From Microvirga sp. (lineage in GTDB: Bacteria > Pseudomonadota > Alphaproteobacteria > Rhizobiales > Beijerinckiaceae), in the NCBI GenBank assembly GCA_031181145.1, contig JAPSLB010000001.1, positions 234,486 through 298,485 on the forward strand: 64,000 nt of DNA, in the 5' to 3' direction. The first letter of the stretch is position 1, and the number at the start of each line of letters is the position of its first letter. Shown piece by piece: positions 42,758-50,577 of the stretch. The notes beneath the pieces are model-generated. The model ran no database searches, was not told the origin of the DNA, and was given only the letters and a program-made list of their open reading frames with translations. Made by a program: the position numbers and the translations under genes.

Positions 42758-44200
42758 ATGACCGCCATTGCCGATCTTCCCGCAAGGGATCTCGCTACCG
42801 CAATCCAATCAAAAGCGGTTTCTCCGGTCGAGGCTGTCGACGCGGCCCTCGCTCGGATCGAGGAGCGCCGAGACCTCAATGCCTTCATGGCGATCTGTGC
42901 CGATCGCGCTCGGGCGGAGGCGCGGACGGCGGAGGCCGCGATCATGAACGGCGTTCTGCTCGGCCCGCTCCACGGAGTTCCATTTTCGGTCAAAGACCTA
43001 ACGAATACAGAGGGCGTCGCAACCACGCAGGGCTGCGCGCTGTTCGCGGACTCAGTCCCAGCCGCCGATGCCGTTGCTGTCGCACGCGCACGAGCTGCTG
43101 GCGCTATTCTGATCGGCAAGACGACGACGCCGGAGTTCGGCCATAAGCCGTTCACCGAGGGGCCCTTCTTCGGGCGAACGCTCAATCCATGGAATCATGC
43201 TTATACCTGCGGCGGCTCGTCAGGCGGCGCGGCTGTCGCGGTCGCGACCGGTATGGGGCCGCTTGCACTGGGCACAGATGGGGGCGGCTCAATCCGTATT
43301 CCGGCAGCCTGCTGTGGCGTGGTGGGCCTGAAGGCCACGCTTGGCGTGATCCCGAACCTGCAGGCGCCTGATCTGTTTGGTGCCAACTCCTTTGTCGGTC
43401 CGATGGCGCGCGATGTTTCTGGCACGCAGCTGATGTTCGAAGTCCTGAAAGGACCTGACCGGCGTGACCCATACGGACAGACCGGGGCCTTGCCGCAGCG
43501 TGTTCGTGTTGACGGCGAGCGGCCCCGCATCGGTTTCCTGCTCCGCTGCGGGAACATCCTTGATCCGGAAGTCGAAGCTTCTGTTGTCTCTGCGATGAAG
43601 CAGGCCGAGGCCCTGGGCATGATCGTCGAGCCGATTGAGCTCGATCTCGTCTCGCTGGAACCGCATTTTCTTGTGCTTCTGCGTTCACTCCTGGTAGCGC
43701 GGCTGGGCCCCCATGCCGAACGCTCACCAGGGAAGCTCGACCCGACGCTGCTGGCGACAATTGAGGCCGGGCGCGCCTATAGCGCCGTGGACTTACATGA
43801 GGCCCAGTTCGCAAGAACGAATTGTTTTCTCCGGATTCAGGACATTCTTTCCCGCTTTGATCTGATTGCCTCGCCAACACTCTCAGCCCCGCCACTCCCG
43901 GTTGATCTGGATCCTCTCGGGCAGATCGAGATTGCCGGTCGCGACGCGGGTACGATCCGTGGCGCTTGGTACCCCTATACATTCCCGATCAATCTGACTG
44001 GCCATCCAGCGATCTCTTTGCCTTGCGGCCTTTCCCGGACTGGCCTGCCGATTGGCTTGCAGCTCGTCGGACGGTGGTTTGAGGATAGCTACCTCATTGA
44101 TGTCGCCTCTCAATTGGAGGCAAGCCTCAGCTTCAAAGCCCGTGCAGATACGAAGCTGAAGATTGGTTCTGATGGCGCTGACGGAAAGTGGCCGACTTAA
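42758..44200 (+). CDS. Amidase-signature-family amidohydrolase
   Basis: A 480-residue enzyme that hydrolyses a C-N amide bond. The Ser-cisSer-Lys triad is readable. Lys79 is in VPFSVKDLTNTEG. The cis-Ser is in the GGSSGG loop (152-157). The nucleophile is Ser178 in GGGSIRIPAACCGVVGLK. It has no signal peptide and is the last gene of the MarR-linked operon, starting 13 bases after the SDR stop. The product should be an acid plus ammonia or an amine. Substrate unknown. Confidence 0.94.
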   Translation: MTAIADLPARDLATAIQSKAVSPVEAVDAALARIEERRDLNAFMAICADRARAEARTAEAAIMNGVLLGPLHGVPFSVKDLTNTEGVATTQGCALFADSVPAADAVAVARARAAGAILIGKTTTPEFGHKPFTEGPFFGRTLNPWNHAYTCGGSSGGAAVAVATGMGPLALGTDGGGSIRIPAACCGVVGLKATLGVIPNLQAPDLFGANSFVGPMARDVSGTQLMFEVLKGPDRRDPYGQTGALPQRVRVDGERPRIGFLLRCGNILDPEVEASVVSAMKQAEALGMIVEPIELDLVSLEPHFLVLLRSLLVARLGPHAERSPGKLDPTLLATIEAGRAYSAVDLHEAQFARTNCFLRIQDILSRFDLIASPTLSAPPLPVDLDPLGQIEIAGRDAGTIRGAWYPYTFPINLTGHPAISLPCGLSRTGLPIGLQLVGRWFEDSYLIDVASQLEASLSFKARADTKLKIGSDGADGKWPT

Positions 44201-44550
44201 CAGGTTGCGAGCACAACTCAGGCTTACACCCTCACGTTTGTTGCAACCGAACTGTAGCGATATGCGAGATGAGCGTGTCACTATAGATCCAAGTTCCATC
44301 GTCGATGAAGGTAGAACCCCGCTTGGGCATCCTCCAGGCGCTGGAGCCATCGGATCGGATCGCTTCGCGGTGTGCCTCGACGCCTCATCCTGCACAGTTT
44401 CAGCACGCAATCTGCATCCATAATAGAGCCGATTGCGGCCCATCGTGGAATCCCGAGCGTTGCTAACGACCGATGTGTCGCACACCCGTTGGGTCAACAC
44501 TGCGAAGGCGATGCCGACGACAACGGCAACCGGAAGTTAGGGAGAGGACA
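44201..44550. other. Gap with no recognised gene
   Basis: About 350 bases between the convergent amidase and metal ATPase genes. Open frames exist on both strands but carry no family motif. No clear T-tailed terminator is seen. Confidence 0.5.
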
Positions 44551-46683
44551 TTACACGCTCCGCCCGGCTCCGAGCAGGCGCATGGCATTGGCTGTGACCA
44601 GCACGGTCGCGCCCGTGTCGGCCAGGATCGCCGGCCAGAGGCCTGTGATGCCGAGGATCGTGGTCACCAGGAACACTGCCTTGAGCCCCAGCGCCACTCC
44701 AATGTTCTGGCGGATGTTGCCCATGGTAACCTTTGAGAGCGCGATCATGCGGGCGATGTCGAGGACGCGCCCGTGCAGCACGGCACCGTCCGCCGTCTCC
44801 AGCGCCACATCGGTGCCTCCCCCCATGGCGATGCCGACATCAGCGGCAGCCAGCGCCGGGGCGTCGTTGATGCCGTCGCCCACCTTGACCACTACCTGAC
44901 CCTGCGCCTTGAGTTCGTTGACGATCCGGAGCTTGTCCTGCGGCAGCAAGTCGGCCCGGGGCTCCACGCCCAGTGTGCCGGCGATCGCCGCCGCCGTCTT
45001 CAGGTTGTCGCCGGTGAGCATAATCGGCTTGATCCCACGGGACTTGAGCGCCTTCACTCCCTCCAGCGCGTCCTCGCGCAGCTCGTCACGGACGGCGACC
45101 AACCCGACAGGGGTGTCGTTCACGAGCAGGACGGACACGGTCTTGCCCTCGTCCTGCAAGGCGCCGATTCTGGCCTCCGCCTCGACCGAAAGCGGCGCGA
45201 TGGCCGCGGTGGCCTTGGGGGAGCCGAGGAACAGGCTCCGTCTGCGGGCGCGGCCCTTCACGCCCTTGCCGCCAAGCACCATCACGCCAACAGCGGGAGC
45301 CACCTCGATGCCTTCGGCCTGCGCGCGGCTCACGATGGCCTTGGCAATGGGATGGGACGAGGTGACATCAAGGGCGGCCGCGTCCTCCAGGACGTCCCGC
45401 TCGCTGGCCTCGCCAAGGGCGATCACGTCGCTGACCTTGGGCCGTCCCTCGGTGAGGGTGCCGGTCTTGTCGAGGGCGACGGCCGTGACCTTGCCAAGGG
45501 TTTCCAGGACTGCTCCCCCCTTGATCAGGAGCCCGCGCCGGGCACCCGCTGCCAAGCCCGCTGCGATGGCGGCCGGGGTGGAAATGACCAGGGCGCAGGG
45601 GCAGCCGATCAAGAGCACCGCTAACCCCTTGTAGGCCCACTCGCCCCAGGGCTCACCCGCAAGCAGCGGCGGCAGGACGGCCACCAGGGCGCCGACGACC
45701 AGGACGGCGGGGGTGTAGTAGCGCGAGAAGCGGTCGATGAAGCGCTCGGTCGGTGCTTTGGCCTCCTGCGCTTCTTCGACCAAGCGCACGACGCGTGCAA
45801 TGGTGTTGTCCTGTGCCTCGGCGGTCACCCGCACCCGCAGGGCGCCGTCGGTGTTGATGGTGCCTGCGAAGACCGTGTCTCCCCCGCCTTTTCGTTTCGG
45901 GGTGCTCTCGCCCGTCACCGGCGCCTCGTCGATGGCGCTTTCGCCCGAGACGATGACACCATCGGCCGGGACCCGGTCGCCGGGGCGGACAGCGATCACG
46001 TCCCCCATGGCAAGGATCTCTGCCGCGACTTCCTCCAGGCCACCATTGCGCTCGATGAGGGCAGTCTTGGGCACTAGGTTGGTTAGCGACCGGATGCTGG
46101 CACGGGCACGGCCCGCGGCGACCCCCTCTAAGAGCTCCCCAACGAGAAAGAGGAGCACCACGATGGCGGCCTCCTCTGTCTCACCGATGATCACCGCGCC
46201 AACCGCGGCGATGCTCATCAGGGTTTCGATGGTGAAAGGCGCGCCGGCCATCGCAGCGGAGATAGCTCGGCGGGCAATCGGCACAAGGCCGATTGCCATC
46301 GCGGCGGTGTAGAGCCACGCTTCATAACCTGGCAGGAGCGCGGCCAGCCCCCAGGCGGCAGCAAGGGCCAGCCCGCAGACGAGCGTCAGCCGCCCCTTGG
46401 GGGACTGCCACCAAGGAGCGTCATCGGCCCTATGGTCATGATGCCGGTTTCCCTCCTCCACAGGCGTAATACCGTATCCCAGATCGCGGACCGCCTTCTC
46501 GATCTGCTCGCCCGTTGCGCGTTCCGCAGCACGCAGGCGCAGGGTCTCGGTTGTCGTGCTGATGCTGATGTCGGAGACACCGGGCACGCGGGTCAGTGCG
46601 GTTTCGATCTTGCGGGCGCAGGAGGCGCAATCCATTCCTTGAACGCGGTACCTGATCTTCTGGGGAGCGACGTTTGCCGTCAT
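44551..46683 (-). CDS. zntA: P1B-2 heavy-metal (Zn/Cd/Pb) exporting ATPase
   Basis: A 710-residue pump. One N-terminal metal-binding domain has GMDCASC (16-22). A His-rich linker (RHHDH, 80-84) follows. Actuator motif TGES is at 257-260, the membrane metal site CPC at 361-363 and the phosphorylated Asp405 in DKTGT. The HP locus is SSHPIA and the hinge GDGINDAPAL. The last helices carry Lys in GLKAVFL and Asp in ADTGAT, the hallmark pair for Zn2+/Cd2+/Pb2+ as opposed to Cu+. It exports toxic divalent metal from the cytosol. A MerR-type promoter lies just upstream, so induction by metal is expected. Confidence 0.95.
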   Translation of the reverse strand: MTANVAPQKIRYRVQGMDCASCARKIETALTRVPGVSDISISTTTETLRLRAAERATGEQIEKAVRDLGYGITPVEEGNRHHDHRADDAPWWQSPKGRLTLVCGLALAAAWGLAALLPGYEAWLYTAAMAIGLVPIARRAISAAMAGAPFTIETLMSIAAVGAVIIGETEEAAIVVLLFLVGELLEGVAAGRARASIRSLTNLVPKTALIERNGGLEEVAAEILAMGDVIAVRPGDRVPADGVIVSGESAIDEAPVTGESTPKRKGGGDTVFAGTINTDGALRVRVTAEAQDNTIARVVRLVEEAQEAKAPTERFIDRFSRYYTPAVLVVGALVAVLPPLLAGEPWGEWAYKGLAVLLIGCPCALVISTPAAIAAGLAAGARRGLLIKGGAVLETLGKVTAVALDKTGTLTEGRPKVSDVIALGEASERDVLEDAAALDVTSSHPIAKAIVSRAQAEGIEVAPAVGVMVLGGKGVKGRARRRSLFLGSPKATAAIAPLSVEAEARIGALQDEGKTVSVLLVNDTPVGLVAVRDELREDALEGVKALKSRGIKPIMLTGDNLKTAAAIAGTLGVEPRADLLPQDKLRIVNELKAQGQVVVKVGDGINDAPALAAADVGIAMGGGTDVALETADGAVLHGRVLDIARMIALSKVTMGNIRQNIGVALGLKAVFLVTTILGITGLWPAILADTGATVLVTANAMRLLGAGRSV

Positions 46684-46713
46684 CGTCCGATCCTTGCATT
46701 TCGAGTCGTGACG

Positions 46714-46744
46714 ACCCTACATCCTCTAGCGGCTAGAGGTTCAA
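46714..46744 (-). promoter_or_regulatory. MerR-type metal-responsive promoter with 19-bp spacer
   Basis: On the minus strand, -35 TTGAAC (46739-46744) and -10 TAGGGT (46714-46719) are 19 bases apart, too far for normal sigma70 use. The spacer holds the perfect palindrome CCTCTAGC-G-GCTAGAGG (46723-46739). This is the classic ZntR/CueR-type overwound promoter. The -10 ends about 30 bases before the ATPase ATG. Confidence 0.85.
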
Positions 46745-46940
46745 GAGGTTTCCTCGATGTCCCTGACGATGGGCGAGCCGTCGCGGCGGACCCAGGTGAA
46801 GGTGCCGACCTTCGGCATACTTCCGCCTCGTGCCAGGAGGCGACATGTTGGCGTGTCTCATACCTCGACCAGGAGAGCTCTCGGCGATGGTACGGCCTAG
46901 TTCCGATTGAGGCTGCCCCTGAGTGGTTCAAGGGCCGCTG

Positions 46941-47232
46941 ATGGTCACGGCCATCGTGCGCTTTCCCCTTCCCTAGGATCTCTCGCCTGACGAGGAGAAG
47001 ACTGTCTATGAGCACTCGTCACCCCAGCTTCGGGGAGCGGCAGGACTGATCCGGAAGTATCATTTGCTCGGCGTGGATCGGAGGCGGCTTGTACCTCTGG
47101 GAGAGCCGGGAGGCGGCCGAGACAATGTACTCCGACGCCTGGCGGCAACGGATTGCCGAGCGGTTCGGCGCGTCCCTTCAGATCGAGTACTTCGACACGC
47201 CCTTGATCATCGACAACTCTGCCGCGGGGTAA
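46941..47232 (+). pseudogene. Broken YdhR-like antibiotic-biosynthesis-monooxygenase-type gene
   Basis: From the ATG at 46941 one reads MVTAIVRFPLP, then a TAG (46974-46976), then DLSPDEEKTVYEHSS and GAAGLIRKYHLLG in the same frame. A frameshift then leads to GGGLYLWESREAAETMYSDA, WRQRIAERFGASLQIEYFDT and PLIIDNSAAG with a TAA at 47230-47232. In order these match a ~100-residue ferredoxin-like-fold family (YdhR/ABM-like). One stop and one frameshift make it non-functional unless there is a sequencing error. It lies upstream of, and divergent from, the metal ATPase. Confidence 0.72.
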
Positions 47233-47523
47233 CCGCAGGAGCCGGGGAACGCAAGAGGCATGTCATCAGAGGCGGGCAAGTGTCGGGGCTTAACGGGCTT
47301 TCGCAAATTCTGCGAAGCTCCAGCCCGCAGGAACCCGGCTTGCACCTTCCTGCCGCCGCTCCACAGGTCAGCAGATCCAGTTCTTCATGGGCGTCGAGGT
47401 TACCGACAGCAAAGCGGACGAAACCGCACGTCTGGGTGCGGTCCCGCACTGCAGGCTGATACCCACTAGGGTATTCCATGCACTGCACGCTGCAAGTCCC
47501 GGCATGTGATGAGGTGACCTGCC
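47233..47523. other. Spacer with no recognised gene
   Basis: Just under 300 bases between the broken monooxygenase and the first micro-ORF. No motif or plausible long frame. Confidence 0.4.
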
Positions 47524-47604
47524 ATGACCGCCAACGCCGTCTCATTCGCCCTCGGCATCGTTGCGCCGCTCGCGCTGTCGGGCTGGCTCGTATTCCTGCA
47601 CTGA
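47524..47604 (+). CDS. Tiny predicted membrane peptide (26 aa)
   Basis: ATG at 47524 with GAGGTGA 6 bases upstream. It encodes a peptide with one hydrophobic helix (AVSFALGIVAPLALSGWLVF) and almost no soluble part. Such very small membrane proteins often act as accessory subunits of transporters or oxidases. The strong ribosome binding site and a second similar ORF 128 bases on support it. Function unknown. Confidence 0.5.
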   Translation: MTANAVSFALGIVAPLALSGWLVFLH

Positions 47605-47731
47605 ACCTCAGGCGCACGATGATATCCGCATCGCGGCTCGGCGACATCGAACAAGGTGTTCAGGACATCGGGAATAGGCTGCTTTGGCATTGCGCGACCG
47701 GCACCCCGGATTCAAGATTGAGGAGGAGACC

Positions 47732-47836
47732 ATGCAGCAAGATAGAGACCTGCCCTCGCGAGCAGCCGCCATCACCGCTGTCTTCGCCTTAGGTTGTACC
47801 ATCGGCGTTCTCTACCTGCCGCTCATCCTGCGTTGA
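47732..47836 (+). CDS. Tiny predicted membrane peptide (34 aa)
   Basis: ATG at 47732 with GAGGAGGAGA directly upstream, one of the strongest ribosome binding sites in the window. A short charged start (QQDRDLPSR) precedes one hydrophobic helix (ITAVFALGCTIGVLYLPLIL). Not recognised; could be an accessory membrane peptide. Confidence 0.5.
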   Translation: MQQDRDLPSRAAAITAVFALGCTIGVLYLPLILR

Positions 47837-48165
47837 GCGGCCGTCTGCCTGCATGTGCTTTCCACAACAGACCAAGTTGGGTGGTTGGCCTCCGGAGCGC
47901 ACATCGGGTGCACAGACGCGTTCCTATCAATCCAGCACGAATCCTCCTGTGACTACACCTGAAGGCCGTGAATGCCCGCGCCTTTGCGCTTGCAACACGG
48001 CCGGACGGGAAGACCGCCCACGGATCGACGGGTGGGATATCCCAGCCTGTCAGCACGGCTTTGACTTCTCCTGACGCTAGAGCTTTTTCCGGCTATTCCG
48101 AGTCAGAACGGGGTCCGGTTTGAGATCCGACATGGCCTGCTTGTCTCCGGACATGGAGGCCCGGC
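47837..48165. other. Gap with no recognised gene
   Basis: About 330 bases. Open frames are short and not protein-like. Sequence before 48166 may include the outer end of the IS630 remnant but no terminal repeat was identified. Confidence 0.4.
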
Positions 48166-48402
48166 ATGGCACGCGCTGCCAGTCAGGACCGGCGTGAGCG
48201 GGCGATCAGGACAGCATCAGGCGGCGTCTTGGTGCGGCAGGCCGCCCGCGGTGGCGGTGGCGTCTCAGCTGCCATTCGGTGGGCGCGCCGCGCCCGATCC
48301 GGCGCGGTGACGGCGCGCCGGCAGGCCATCGGCGAGCTGCCGGACGAGGTCTCGCCCGAGGAATGCGCCAACGACTTCACCGCAGGATATGAACCGCAGT
48401 AA
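48166..48402 (+). pseudogene. IS630-family transposase remnant with internal deletion
   Basis: A 78-residue frame. The first ~53 residues match the IS630 N-terminal HTH (ARAASQDRRERAIRTASGG, then VSAAIRWARRARSG, family pattern SQDLRxRVI...GVSxxTAIRW). The last ~20 (VSPEECANDFTAGYEPQ) match the family C-terminus (LTPQECANYFANAGY). The whole DDE catalytic core between them is gone, apparently by an in-frame deletion. The result is a small fused ORF that cannot transpose. Whether it is still translated as a DNA-binding peptide is unknown. Confidence 0.7.
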
Positions 48403-48615
48403 GCGGAAATGGCGCTAACAGGAAGGGTTACGCGAAAGGCAAAGGAAAAGCCCCTGAAGCGCCAACTTCGAGAGCCTTTAAAAACTGTAGAGCCGAGCCC
48501 CGAGGGACAGTGCTGACCTGAACAAGCAGCAATCTACCTCCCCACTCAACATCATTGTCAAGAGTCGACGTCATTTCGGCGAACGGTCCTGCTTTGGCTC
48601 CGCTCAGGAGGGATC

Positions 48616-48792
48616 ATGAAAGGTTACTGCCGACTAAGGCCAGAGATCGCCGAGTCGATTGCTCTGGCAGAGCAGTTCACGCCAAACGGCTACATCACAA
48701 AGAACCGCACCTTCGCAGCGGCTCAGGACGCACAGGGGAGCATTAGGGATCACAGCTCTCAGAAAGGAAATGGCCCTTTCTCGTCCGGCTGA
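48616..48792 (+). CDS. Small hypothetical protein (58 aa)
   Basis: ATG at 48616 immediately after AGGAGGG, a strong ribosome binding site. The peptide is soluble with an orderly start (LRPEIAESIALAEQFTPNGYI) and a Ser/Gly-rich end. It resembles no family I know. The gene faces the end of the secreted-protein gene. Confidence 0.4.
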   Translation: MKGYCRLRPEIAESIALAEQFTPNGYITKNRTFAAAQDAQGSIRDHSSQKGNGPFSSG

Positions 48793-48813
48793 CGCGTGAG
48801 ACAGTCGGTCACC

Positions 48814-48839
48814 CAAAAAAGGCCCGCTTGGAAGCGGGC
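48814..48839 (-). terminator. Intrinsic terminator of the T2SS/secreted-protein operon
   Basis: On the minus strand an 8-bp perfect stem GCCCGCTT/AAGCGGGC with a 2-base apex (48822-48839) is followed by CTTTTTT (48821 down to 48815). It lies about 45 bases after the stop of the secreted-protein gene. This is the clearest Rho-independent terminator in the window. Confidence 0.88.
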
Positions 48840-48882
48840 AGTGGGAGAAAGCTCGACATTCTGGCTCATAGACCCAAGGATT

Positions 48883-50340
48883 TTAGGGCGAGACGAACTC
48901 CCGGAGGGTGAAGACAGGAAGATTGTCTGATCTGTATCCACCGGCGGTATAGATTCGGATCTCGCCACCGGCACCGATATAGAGGCCACTTGCGTCGTTG
49001 AAGTGGCTGTTACCATTCATCTGGACCTTCAGGACCTTCCTGAACTGATACTTTTGAGCGGCCGAAGAATACTCCCATTCGAATACGTCGGCAAAATCAG
49101 TGCCGAAACCCATCATGGAGTTATTCAGCCCTACGAGATAGAGCTTTCCGTCGCAACCGTTGACGAAGTTCAGCGATTGATACTGGCCAGCATTGCTATC
49201 GATGCTCCCCAGCCCTGGGAAGCGAGAGATCATAGGGTCGGGGAAATCTTGTCCAACACGTGCTTCTGCGGCAAACCGCCAACCCGACGAAATGTCAGCG
49301 GTGACGGTCTTGTAGACCGTCACCGTCGCATTGTCATAGGTTGCGACAAGCCATTGTCCCAGATTGTTCCGTGAGAGCGCCACGGCACCGGCCTTGCCGT
49401 TTTTGTAGATAGTCGCGGGCCAGATCTGAGTCGGGTTCTCCGGATTGTTTCCGACATCGAAAAACACGACTTGAGCGCTTGTTTCCAGGTTCTCCCCAAA
49501 AGGGTCAGCATACTCAAGCGGGACCGCAATGACGCCATTGTAGAATTGCGGTCCTCCCGGGTGCCAAGACGGACCTGCATACGGCACTCCTGGAGGAGTG
49601 GCCGCATGCGTTTGGTTGAGGATCGTGTGCCTGAAGATTCTATCATTCACATTGGGATAACCGCCGCCCACCATGTTGCTCCGCGAACCGCGCTCAGGCT
49701 GTGTCAGCGGGCTGTAGAAAACGTTCGGAAGGCTGCCGAACTTGACCCAGAACAGGTCACCGCCGACGCCAGGAGGGCTGGCCCCACGCCAGTCGCTGCC
49801 GGTAACCAGAGCATAGGTACCCGGAGTGACTTGCGGGTTGTTGCCGTGATAAAAGGTCATCCCCTGGAGGTGATTCTGACCACCATCGGCCCAGAGATCA
49901 TCCCCTCGAACTTCCCAATGCCCGGCTGCACCATCGATGATGGGAGCAAGACCAAAATTCCACAGGAAGGCTCGGATCGCCACAGCTCCTGCGGAGGCAA
50001 CCGCTCCCAGATCCGTGACTGGTCCTATATTCTCCGTGGTTCTCGTATAGCGAGCACCGAGATTCGGTGCGTTGAACCCAAGAACAAAACTCTGTGTGTT
50101 GTAGTTTTGGATTGCCTGGAGTCTTCCGACAGGATTGCTGACACAGGAATGGGCATTCGCCAAACCCAGCCAGTTGGTCTGGTAACTAGGCGTCTCGGAA
50201 CTCGGCGGCACGGGACTCGACGGCGGTGGAGGAGGTGGCATCTCCTCATCTGTTCTGGGGAGACTTTGAGCGGGAAGCACCTGGGCCATGATGAACGTGA
50301 AACTAACGCTTATGGCCAAAATACGATTCATGACCGACAT
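48883..50340 (-). CDS. Secreted protein of unknown function, candidate T2SS substrate
   Basis: About 485 residues from the ATG at 50340 (GGGGGA just upstream); the open frame reaches 50439. A Sec signal (NRILAISVSFTFIMAQVLPA, cleavage near AQS) precedes an acidic-proline linker with six consecutive Pro (DEEMPPPPPP) and a Ser/Pro stretch. The folded part is rich in Gly, Asn, Trp and Tyr (GHWEVRGDDLWADGG; GDLFWVKFGSLPNVFYS; CDGKLYLVGLNNSMMGFG; GLYIGAGGEIRIYTAGGYRS). Its repeating short strands suggest a beta-propeller-like or lectin-like extracellular protein. No catalytic motif was recognised. It directly follows gspD on the same strand and ends at a strong terminator. That position, with the linker and signal, makes it a good candidate cargo. 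Confidence 0.82.
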   Translation of the reverse strand: MSVMNRILAISVSFTFIMAQVLPAQSLPRTDEEMPPPPPPSSPVPPSSETPSYQTNWLGLANAHSCVSNPVGRLQAIQNYNTQSFVLGFNAPNLGARYTRTTENIGPVTDLGAVASAGAVAIRAFLWNFGLAPIIDGAAGHWEVRGDDLWADGGQNHLQGMTFYHGNNPQVTPGTYALVTGSDWRGASPPGVGGDLFWVKFGSLPNVFYSPLTQPERGSRSNMVGGGYPNVNDRIFRHTILNQTHAATPPGVPYAGPSWHPGGPQFYNGVIAVPLEYADPFGENLETSAQVVFFDVGNNPENPTQIWPATIYKNGKAGAVALSRNNLGQWLVATYDNATVTVYKTVTADISSGWRFAAEARVGQDFPDPMISRFPGLGSIDSNAGQYQSLNFVNGCDGKLYLVGLNNSMMGFGTDFADVFEWEYSSAAQKYQFRKVLKVQMNGNSHFNDASGLYIGAGGEIRIYTAGGYRSDNLPVFTLREFVSP

Positions 50341-50577
50341 CGTTTCCCCCAATCTGTTAAATCGACCACCGGCTTCTGCTGTCACGCGGCGGTATGACAA
50401 GGATGAGAGGCGGCGTGTCGAAGTGCCCCTTTCTCTCATTCCTATGATACGGGACCATCAAAGCGTGGAAGGTCCGGCCCGGATAGCTTCGATATTTTGT
50501 TAGTTACTATGTGTAGATTCGATGATCTTGCGATTATACAATTACAGATAAAGAAATTTATAACTTATGGTTGTCAT

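Noticed and set aside
46741..46818. A 25-residue minus-strand ORF upstream of the metal ATPase
   Set aside because: It overlaps the MerR-type promoter and resembles at most a fragment; no independent support.
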